Of a stretch of DNA of 64,000 nucleotides, positions 52,049 to 59,036 are shown piece by piece. The stretch lies in NCBI RefSeq assembly GCF_001184025.1, contig NZ_BBYG01000025.1:19750-83749 (forward strand), given 5' to 3'. How positions within the stretch are numbered: position 1 is the stretch's first letter; every line of letters starts with the position of its first letter. The DNA is from Streptomyces maremycinicus (GTDB taxonomy: Bacteria; Actinomycetota; Actinomycetes; Streptomycetales; Streptomycetaceae). The notes below the pieces were generated by a model. The model was not told the DNA's origin and searched no databases. It saw only the letters and a program-made list of their open reading frames with translations. A program made the position numbers and the translations under genes.

Positions 52049-53938
52049 TTGACCACCTCCGCCCACTCCCATCAGCCGGCACCCCTCTCGCCCTCCGTCC
52101 CCGAGCAACAGCCCCACCAGCAGCCCCATCAACAGGAAGGCGCCACCCCCGTGGCGCCGCCGGGCCACGCCGATCTGCTGGAGCATGCCTATCCGCACAC
52201 GGCTGCCGACGCGGCTGCCGTGGAGAACCTGTTGCGCTGCTGGGTGCGCGAGACAGGCTTGCCCGCACCCCGAGACGGGGTTCTGCGCGTGCCGCTGCCC
52301 GCCAGTGGCATCACCTTGCTCACCCCCGTCTCCTACTGGTCCCCGACCGGCTGGCACCGCTTCGGCCTCCCACGGCTGGCCTGCGCACCCGAGCAGTCCC
52401 CGCCGGCGGACGCCGTCACGGTGGCGGCTCTGCTGGCCCGCGAGACGTCCCGGGACGCCGGCCCGTCCGACGGATCCGCCCGCCTGGACAAGACCGACGG
52501 TGAAGGCACCGACCTCGTCGCACGCGTCGCCGACTCCGTCCGCCGTACCGCCGTGTTCATCGGCGAGCGCAGGGAACGCCCCGGCGCCGCCTCCGACCTG
52601 TTCCTGACCGCCGAACAGGCGCTGCTGCTCGGACATCCGCTGCACCCGACGCCGAAGAGCCGGGAAGGCCTCTCGGAGGGTGAAGCGCTGCGCTACTCAC
52701 CGGAGTCGCGGGGCTCCTTCCCTCTGCGCTGGCTCGCTGTCGCTCCTTCCGCGGTCGCCACCGACTCTGCCTGGACCGAGGGCGGCCGTCCCGTCCCCGC
52801 CGCCCGGTTGACGGCCAGGCTCGGCGGCGCCGGGCTGCCGTTGCCGGCGGGGTTCGCCGCACTGCCGGTGCACCCCTGGCAGCTGCGCGAGGCACGGCAT
52901 CGTCCCGAGGTCGAGGCCCTGTTCGACGCCGGACTGCTCCAGGACCTGGGCGCCCATGGCCCCTCGTGGCATCCGACCTCCTCCGTCCGCACCGTCCACC
53001 GGCCCGGCGCACCCGCCATGCTCAAACTGTCGTTGGGCCTGCGCATCACCAACTCCTGTCGTGAGAACCTCCGCAAAGAACTCCACCGCGGTGTCGAGGT
53101 GCACCGCCTGCTGCGCGCGGGCCTGGCCGAGCAGTGGCAGGCGGCCCACCCGGACTTCGACATCGTCCGCGACCCGGCCTGGCTCGCGGTCGACGGCGCC
53201 GACGGTCTCCCGCTGACAGGCCTCGACGTGATGATCCGCCACAACCCGTTCGCTCCGGAGGACGACGTCTCCTGCGTGGCAGGCCTTGTCGCACCCCGGC
53301 CCGACACGGTCTCCGCCCACGGCTCCCGGCTGACCGTGATCATCAGGCAGCTCGCCGTACGGACGGGCCGACCGCTGTCGGCGGTCGCCGCCGAGTGGTT
53401 CCTGCGCTATCTGGAGCAGGTCGTCCGCCCCGTCCTGTGGCTCGACGGTGCGGCCGGGATCGCACTGGAGGCGCATCAGCAGAACACGCTCCTCCTCCTG
53501 GACCCCGACGGCTGGCCCACCGGCGGCCGCTACCGCGACAACCAGGGCTACTACTTCCGCGAGTCCGGCCGCGCGGAGCTCGAAGCCCGGCTGCCCGGCA
53601 TCGGCGAGCACAGCGACACCTTCGTGTCCGACGAGGTCACCGACGAGCGCTTCGCCTACTACCTGGGCATCAACAACGTGCTCGGCCTCATCGGCGCCTT
53701 CGGCTCCCAGCGGCTCGCCGACGAGCAACTGCTGCTCGCCGCGTTCCGGCGCTTCCTCGGCGAGGCCGCCGCCGGCCCCCGCCGACTCGCCGGTTCGCTG
53801 CCCGCCCGGCTGCTCGACTCGCCCCGGCTGCGCTGCAAGGCCAATCTGCTGACCCGGTTGCACGGCCTCGACGAACTCGTCGGTCCCGTGGACACCCAGT
53901 CCGTCTACGTCACCATCGCCAACCCCCTGCACTCCTGA
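52049..53938 (+). CDS. IucA/IucC family siderophore synthetase (NIS synthetase)
   Basis: ATP-dependent carboxylate-amine ligase of 629 residues that joins citrate or a dicarboxylate to an amine or hydroxamate in siderophores. The N-terminal family signature is present as GHPLHPTPKSREGL. The middle carries VHPWQLREARHRPEVE, and LGLRITNSCRENLRKELHRG is the usual ITSAxRT-type segment. The C-terminal FhuF-like region includes EAHQQNTLLLLDPDGWP and RDNQGYYFRES. The start is TTG 52049, with GAGGAA five bases upstream. The gap after the aminotransferase is 154 bp. Confidence 0.9.
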   Translation: MTTSAHSHQPAPLSPSVPEQQPHQQPHQQEGATPVAPPGHADLLEHAYPHTAADAAAVENLLRCWVRETGLPAPRDGVLRVPLPASGITLLTPVSYWSPTGWHRFGLPRLACAPEQSPPADAVTVAALLARETSRDAGPSDGSARLDKTDGEGTDLVARVADSVRRTAVFIGERRERPGAASDLFLTAEQALLLGHPLHPTPKSREGLSEGEALRYSPESRGSFPLRWLAVAPSAVATDSAWTEGGRPVPAARLTARLGGAGLPLPAGFAALPVHPWQLREARHRPEVEALFDAGLLQDLGAHGPSWHPTSSVRTVHRPGAPAMLKLSLGLRITNSCRENLRKELHRGVEVHRLLRAGLAEQWQAAHPDFDIVRDPAWLAVDGADGLPLTGLDVMIRHNPFAPEDDVSCVAGLVAPRPDTVSAHGSRLTVIIRQLAVRTGRPLSAVAAEWFLRYLEQVVRPVLWLDGAAGIALEAHQQNTLLLLDPDGWPTGGRYRDNQGYYFRESGRAELEARLPGIGEHSDTFVSDEVTDERFAYYLGINNVLGLIGAFGSQRLADEQLLLAAFRRFLGEAAAGPRRLAGSLPARLLDSPRLRCKANLLTRLHGLDELVGPVDTQSVYVTIANPLHS

Positions 53939-54015
53939 GCCGTCGCTCCACCGGCCGTCCGTCCCCGCCCTGCTCCGAGGAACCCGCCCCGCCCGACCTG
54001 CTGAGAGGAGCTGCC

Positions 54016-54636
54016 GTGGCTCCCGTAGAGACAGCCGCCGACAGCCGTACCCCTCCCGCCGCCTCCGACCTGCTCGACCACGTCGGCGGCTGGGGGCCCA
54101 CATCCACCCCCGCTGGTGCCTTCCACCTGGTCCCCGTACAGGTCGACAGGGACCTCACCCTCGTCTGCCGGTGGATGAACGACCCCGCGGTCGCGGCGTT
54201 CTGGGAGCTGGCGGGACCCGACTCCGTGACAGCGCGACACCTGCGCCGCCAGCTCGCCGACGACGGGCGCAGCGTCCCCTGCCTCGGGGTGCTGGAAGGC
54301 CGGCCCATGAGCTACTGGGAGATCTACCGGGCAGACCTCGACCCGCTGGCGGCCCACTGTCCGGTCCGGCCGCACGACACCGGTATCCACTTCCTCGTGG
54401 GCGGTCGCGCAGACCGCGGGCGAGGTCTCGGCAGCCTTCTGCTCAGAGCCGTCGCCGACCTGATCCTCGACCGGAGGCCCGCCTGTACCCGCGTCGTCGC
54501 CGAACCCGACCTGCGCAACATCGCGTCCATCGCCACCTTCCTGAGCGCGGGCTTCCGGTTCCTCGCCGAGATCGAGCTGCCCACCAAGCGGGCCGCCCTC
54601 ATGGGCCGGGACCGGGTCCCCTGTGATCTTTCGTGA
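54016..54636 (+). CDS. AlcB/RhbD-type siderophore acyltransferase (GNAT)
   Basis: GNAT-fold acyl-CoA N-acyltransferase of 206 residues, of the AlcB/IucB/MbtK type that acylates hydroxylamines or amines in siderophore synthesis. Signatures include LTLVCRWMNDPAVAAFWELAGP, MSYWEIYRADLDPLAAHC, the acyl-CoA loop GGRADRGRGLGSLLLRA, and EPDLRNIASIATFLSAGF. The start is GTG 54016 behind GAGAGGAG, 77 bp after the NIS synthetase. No decarboxylase or N-hydroxylase gene is in the cluster. Confidence 0.88.
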   Translation: MAPVETAADSRTPPAASDLLDHVGGWGPTSTPAGAFHLVPVQVDRDLTLVCRWMNDPAVAAFWELAGPDSVTARHLRRQLADDGRSVPCLGVLEGRPMSYWEIYRADLDPLAAHCPVRPHDTGIHFLVGGRADRGRGLGSLLLRAVADLILDRRPACTRVVAEPDLRNIASIATFLSAGFRFLAEIELPTKRAALMGRDRVPCDLS

Positions 54637-54809
54637 CGCTGAGTGTTCGCGCCGTCACAGAGAGAACGGCCGCCGCGTCGCACGAGTTCCCGCGTCCCTC
54701 CGGACCCCGGCCTCCCCGCCCCTGACGAGAGACCCACCGTCTTGATCCCTTCCGTCCCGTCCGCCTTGACCACACGTTTGTCAGTGCCGCGCCGTAGTGT
54801 GGTCGCGCT

Positions 54810-56804
54810 ATGACGAAGCCCTCACTCCCCGAACTCCTGCACGCTGCCGTCACCGCTGTCGGCGGTACGGAGCGCCCCGGCCAGGTGACCATGGCCGAAG
54901 CCGTCGCCGAGGCGATCGACGACGGATCCCATCTGCTGGTCCAGGCCGGCACCGGCACCGGCAAGTCGCTCGGCTACCTCGTGCCCGCCCTCGCGCACGG
55001 GGAGCGGGTCGTGGTCGCGACCGCCACGCTGGCCCTCCAGCGCCAGCTCGTGGAGCGGGACCTGCCGCGTACGGTCGACGCGCTGCACCCGCTGCTGCGC
55101 CGCCGCCCGGAGTTCGCGATGCTCAAGGGCAGGTCGAACTACCTGTGCCTGCACCGCCTCCATGAAGGCGTCCCGCAGGACGAGGAGGAGGGCCTCTTCG
55201 ACCAGTTCGAGGCGGCCGCGCCCACCAGCAAGCTGGGCCAGGACCTGCTCAGGCTGCGGGACTGGTCGGACGACACCGAGACCGGGGACCGGGACGACCT
55301 CACGCCAGGTGTCTCCGACCGGGCCTGGGCCCAGGTGTCGGTGTCCTCCCGGGAGTGTCTGGGGGCCACGAAGTGCGCCTACGGTGCCGAGTGCTTCGCC
55401 GAGATGGCCCGCGAGCGCGCCAAGCTCGCCGAGGTCGTCGTCACCAACCACGCGCTGCTCGCCATCGACGCCATCGAGGGTGCGCCGGTCCTGCCGCAGC
55501 ACGAGGTGCTGATCGTCGACGAGGCGCATGAGCTGGTCTCGCGGGTCACCGGCGTCGCGACCGGCGAACTCACTCCCGGCCAGGTCAACCGGGCCGTACG
55601 CCGGGCGGCGAAGCTGGTCAACGAGAAGGCCGCCGACCAGCTCCAGACCGCCGCCGAGGGCTTCGAGCGGCTCATGGAACTGGCACTGCCCGGCCGTCTG
55701 GAGGAGGTCCCGGAGGATCTCGGGTACGCCCTCATGGCCTTGCGTGACGCCGCGCGGACCGTCATCTCGGCCATCGGCGCGACCCGTGACAAGTCCGTCC
55801 AGGACGAGGACGCGGTCCGCAAGCAGGCCCTCGCGTCCGTGGAGAGCGTGCACGACGTGGCGGAGCGGATCGTCAACGGCTCCGAGTACGACGTCGTCTG
55901 GTACGAGCGGCACGACCGATTCGGCGCCTCCGTGCGCGTCGCGCCCATGTCCGTGTCGGGCCTGCTCAGGGAGAAGCTCTTCGCCGACCGCTCCGTGACC
56001 CTGGCCTCGGCGACCCTCAAGCTGGGCGGGGACTTCAACGGCGTGGGCGCCTCCATGGGGCTGGCCCCGGAAGGCACCGAGGGCGAGGACGTCCCCCAGT
56101 GGAAGGGCATCGACGTGGGGTCGCCCTTCGACTACCCCAAGCAGGGCATCCTCTACGTGGCCAAACACCTGTCGCGCCCCGCGCGGGACGGCGACCGCGG
56201 CGACATGCTGGACGAACTGACCGAGCTGATCCAGGCGGCCGGTGGACGCACGCTCGGTCTGTTCTCCTCCATGCGGGCCGCGCAGCTCGCCGCCGAGGAG
56301 CTGCGCACGCGGGTCCCCGAGTTCCCGATCCTCCTCCAGGGCGAGGAGACGCTCGGTGAGCTGATCAAGAACTTCGCGGCGGACCCGAAGACCTGTCTCT
56401 TCGGTACGTTGTCGCTCTGGCAGGGTGTCGACGTCCCCGGTCCCAGCTGTCAGCTGGTCGTGATGGACAAGATCCCGTTCCCGCGCCCGGACGATCCCTT
56501 GATGAGCGCCCGCCAGAAGGCGGTGGAGGAGGCGGGCGGCAATGGCTTCATGGCCGTCGCGGCCACCCATGCGGCGCTGCTGATGGCACAGGGCGCGGGC
56601 CGGCTGGTGCGGGCGTCGGGGGACCGCGGTGTGGTCGCCGTACTGGACCAGCGGCTGGCGACGGCCCGGTACGGGAGCTATCTGAAGGCGTCCCTGCCCG
56701 ACTTCTGGTACACCACGGACCGCAACCAGGTGCGCAGGTCGCTCGCGGCGATCGACGCGGTGGCCAAGCAGGCGGAGGCGGAAGCCGGGTCGGAGACGGA
56801 GTGA
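54810..56804 (+). CDS. dinG: DinG/XPD-type ATP-dependent DNA helicase
   Basis: Iron-sulfur superfamily 2 helicase of 664 residues. It has Walker A AGTGTGKSLGYLVPAL near 46-55 and four Cys for the 4Fe-4S cluster (YLCLHRL, then C-x5-C-x5-C in RECLGATKCAYGAECF). The DEAH box is VLIVDEAHEL, and the C-terminal motif is GTLSLWQGVDVPG. DinG-type helicases unwind R-loops and damaged-fork DNA and are often SOS-induced, but I see no good SOS box in the 173 bp upstream. Convergent with lexA. Confidence 0.92.
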   Translation: MTKPSLPELLHAAVTAVGGTERPGQVTMAEAVAEAIDDGSHLLVQAGTGTGKSLGYLVPALAHGERVVVATATLALQRQLVERDLPRTVDALHPLLRRRPEFAMLKGRSNYLCLHRLHEGVPQDEEEGLFDQFEAAAPTSKLGQDLLRLRDWSDDTETGDRDDLTPGVSDRAWAQVSVSSRECLGATKCAYGAECFAEMARERAKLAEVVVTNHALLAIDAIEGAPVLPQHEVLIVDEAHELVSRVTGVATGELTPGQVNRAVRRAAKLVNEKAADQLQTAAEGFERLMELALPGRLEEVPEDLGYALMALRDAARTVISAIGATRDKSVQDEDAVRKQALASVESVHDVAERIVNGSEYDVVWYERHDRFGASVRVAPMSVSGLLREKLFADRSVTLASATLKLGGDFNGVGASMGLAPEGTEGEDVPQWKGIDVGSPFDYPKQGILYVAKHLSRPARDGDRGDMLDELTELIQAAGGRTLGLFSSMRAAQLAAEELRTRVPEFPILLQGEETLGELIKNFAADPKTCLFGTLSLWQGVDVPGPSCQLVVMDKIPFPRPDDPLMSARQKAVEEAGGNGFMAVAATHAALLMAQGAGRLVRASGDRGVVAVLDQRLATARYGSYLKASLPDFWYTTDRNQVRRSLAAIDAVAKQAEAEAGSETE

Positions 56805-56806
56805 GG

Positions 56807-56838
56807 GAGGGGCCGTCCCGCTCCGGGGACGGCCCCTC
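56807..56838. terminator. Terminator between dinG and lexA
   Basis: GAGGGGCCGTCCC (56807-56819) and GGGACGGCCCCTC (56826-56838) form a perfect 13 bp stem with a 6-nt loop, starting right after the dinG stop, between convergent genes. Confidence 0.85.
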
Positions 56839-56938
56839 ACCTGGATACATCGGGCACAGCACAGGGCCCCGGAACCGGCGCAGGGATCCCGGGGCCCAGC
56901 TTCGGGAGCGGACGGAGGCGTCTCGTCCACCGCCGTAC

Positions 56939-57718
56939 TCAGACGCGGCGGAGTACGGCCACCACCTTGCCGAGGATGGTCGCGTCGTCGCCCGGGATCG
57001 GCTCGTACGCCGCGTTGTGCGGGAGGAGCCAGACATGGCCGTCCTCGCGCTTGAAACGCTTGACGGTCGCCTCGCCCTCCAGCATGGCCGCCACGATGTC
57101 GCCGTTCTCGGCGACGGGCTGGCGGCGGACGGTGACCCAGTCGCCATCGCAGATCGCGGCCTCGATCATCGAGTCACCCACGACCTTGAGGACGAACAGC
57201 TCGCCGTCACCCACCAGCTGCCTCGGGAGAGGGAAGACGTCCTCGACCGATTCCTCGGCGAGGATCGGACCACCGGCGGCGATGCGGCCGACCAGCGGGA
57301 CGTACGACGCGGCGGGCTTGCCGGCGGTGTCCGTGGGCTGTACGGAGCTCGCCTGGTCGGACCCTCGGACCTCGTAGGCGCGCGGCCGGTGCGGGTCGCG
57401 GCGCAGGAAGCCCTTCCGCTCCAGTGCCATCAGCTGGTGGGCGACCGAGGACGTGCTGGACAGCCCGACCGCCTGACCGATCTCCCGCATGGACGGCGGG
57501 TATCCGCGCCGTTGTACGGAGTCCCTGATGACCTCGATCACTCGGCGCTGCCGGTCGGTGAGTCCCGAGCTGTCCGCGCGGATGCCTGGGGGTCGCCCCG
57601 GCAGCGAGCGCTTGTGTGCCTCGGGATTCATGGCTTCGTTCATCGCATGCACCGGCTCGAGTCGGCCCTGGGAGCGGTCCTGGGCAGTGATGGTGGCACT
57701 GTCTGCGGTGGTGGTCAC
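56939..57718 (-). CDS. lexA: SOS repressor LexA
   Basis: Repressor and self-cleaving serine protease of 259 residues. The winged helix is at about 53-115 (LTDRQRRVIEVIRDSV, SMREIGQAVGLSSTSSVAHQL). The Ala148-Gly149 cleavage bond is in GRIAAGGP, with catalytic Ser183 in VVGDSMIEAA and Lys220 in EATVKRF. RecA filaments trigger cleavage and SOS induction. The start is GTG 57718 behind GAGAGGGG; the longer frame to 57787 overlaps the SOS box. Confidence 0.96.
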   Translation of the reverse strand: MTTTADSATITAQDRSQGRLEPVHAMNEAMNPEAHKRSLPGRPPGIRADSSGLTDRQRRVIEVIRDSVQRRGYPPSMREIGQAVGLSSTSSVAHQLMALERKGFLRRDPHRPRAYEVRGSDQASSVQPTDTAGKPAASYVPLVGRIAAGGPILAEESVEDVFPLPRQLVGDGELFVLKVVGDSMIEAAICDGDWVTVRRQPVAENGDIVAAMLEGEATVKRFKREDGHVWLLPHNAAYEPIPGDDATILGKVVAVLRRV

Positions 57719-57778
57719 GTCGGCCCCTCTCGATTGTCTCCCTGCTGGACAACGGTAGTTGCTTTCGAAAGGTTGCGC

Positions 57779-57792
57779 CAAACACACGTTCG
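57779..57792 (-). promoter_or_regulatory. SOS box upstream of lexA
   Basis: On the minus strand the site reads CGAACGTGTGTTTG, one base off the CGAAC-N4-GTTCG consensus. It lies about 60 bp upstream of the lexA start. LexA autoregulation is expected from the family. Confidence 0.8.
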
Positions 57793-58301
57793 AGTGAAAA
57801 AGCGTGGATAGCCTGACTTGATCATGTGTCTGGGTGTATGGCTAACGTGCTGCCCGGCAGACAAAAGGGCTCATTGTTGTACTCTTCTCCGCCGGGACGG
57901 ATGGCCTGGTGAGGCGTGCCCTCAGTCTGCCATCCGCCGCCCCGCGGACCGGGAATCGGCCCCTCTCTGCGCGAGAGTCCCACCACTCCTCCCTGCGGCG
58001 CCCACGGTATCGCCGTATCCGGCGTGCCGGTACAGGTGTACGCGCGCGTGCACGGGTGGTTTTCGGATGCTGCGTGTGACGGCGGGATCGCGAGGGGTGA
58101 AGCTGTCGGACGCGACACGCGATGCAGCCTGGGTTTTTGGGCCGAGCCCCCATATGTAGTGGTTGGATTGCACCAGCGGCCCAGAAGTTGTGGTCCCCGG
58201 TGTCTTCGGACGCTCATGGATCCCCTATGCTGGGGGCTGCTTCGAGGGACCCGTGAGGTCCGGCGAGGCCATTGAGTCTGCTGTGAGGAGGGTTGGAGTT
58301 C
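57793..58301. other. lexA-nrdR divergent intergenic region without genes
   Basis: About 510 bp between the lexA SOS box and nrdR. Apart from the two NrdR-box-like sites, I see no supported gene. The short frames here lack start signals and family resemblance. It presumably carries both promoters and a long 5' leader for one or both genes. Confidence 0.6.
58147..58193 (+). promoter_or_regulatory. Paired NrdR boxes upstream of nrdR-nrdJ
   Basis: Box 1 is CCCCCATATGTAGTGG (58147-58162) and box 2 is GGCCCAGAAGTTGTGG (58178-58193), separated by 15 bp (31 bp centre to centre, three helical turns). Both resemble the published NrdR consensus acaCwATATaTwGTgt, with box 1 stronger. They lie 109-155 bp upstream of the nrdR start. 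The two-box layout is what is known for NrdR-controlled RNR promoters. Confidence 0.75.
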
Positions 58302-58871
58302 ATGCACTGCCCCTTCTGTAGGCACCCCGACAGCCGTGTCGTCGACAGCCGTACGACGGATGACGGCACGTCGATCCGTAGGCGCCGCCAATGCCCTGAC
58401 TGCTCCCGTCGTTTCACGACCGTGGAGACGTGCTCGCTCATGGTGGTGAAGCGGTCCGGAGTCACCGAGCCCTTCAGTCGCATCAAGGTCATCAACGGCG
58501 TGCGCAAGGCGTGTCAGGGGCGGCCTGTCACCGAAGACGCTCTGGCTCAGCTCGGCCAGCGGGTCGAGGAGGCGGTACGGGCCACCGGAAGTGCCGAGTT
58601 GACCACCCATGACGTCGGGCTGGCCATACTCGGTCCGCTTCAGGAACTCGACCTCGTCGCGTATCTGCGATTCGCCTCCGTCTACCGGGCGTTCGACTCG
58701 CTCGAGGACTTCGAGGCCGCCATCGTGGAACTCAGGAACCAGACGGCACGCCCTGCCGCGGACGACGACGACCGCGAGGGCGATGCGGGAGCTGTTGTGG
58801 GGAGCCGGGGAGACGAAGGCGGGCCCGGAGGGACCGTGCAGGTCCCCGAGCCCGCTCACGCCGCCGACTGA
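58302..58871 (+). CDS. nrdR: Transcriptional repressor NrdR
   Basis: Nucleotide-sensing repressor of ribonucleotide reductase genes, 189 residues. The N-terminal zinc ribbon is CPFC..CPDC, with RRRRQCPDCSRRFTTVE. The ATP-cone domain follows at about 46-136 (VVKRSGVTEPFSRIKVINGVRKAC). The C-terminal 45 residues are an acidic/Gly-rich tail beyond the usual 150-residue protein. The start is ATG 58302, with GGAG upstream. nrdJ follows 165 bp downstream. Confidence 0.95.
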   Translation: MHCPFCRHPDSRVVDSRTTDDGTSIRRRRQCPDCSRRFTTVETCSLMVVKRSGVTEPFSRIKVINGVRKACQGRPVTEDALAQLGQRVEEAVRATGSAELTTHDVGLAILGPLQELDLVAYLRFASVYRAFDSLEDFEAAIVELRNQTARPAADDDDREGDAGAVVGSRGDEGGPGGTVQVPEPAHAAD

Positions 58872-59036
58872 CCGAAGGGCCGGAACCGGGGTTTCGAGTC
58901 CGGGGACGGTCCGGCGGCGGCGGACCAAGACCTGCTGTGGGCGAATGCGCGTGGGTGCCCACAGCACAAGACAGAACACCGTGTCACGGGAACAACGTGG
59001 CATTTTAGGGCGTTTTCGCCCGTAGAGGGAGGCGGC

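Noticed and set aside
54637..54809. SOS box upstream of dinG
   Set aside because: No CGAAC-N4-GTTCG or one-mismatch version was found in this 173 bp interval.
57822..59036. Cobalamin riboswitch upstream of nrdR-nrdJ
   Set aside because: I looked for a B12-box-like core and did not find one. In S. coelicolor the riboswitch is reported ahead of the class I operon instead, and here NrdR boxes explain control.
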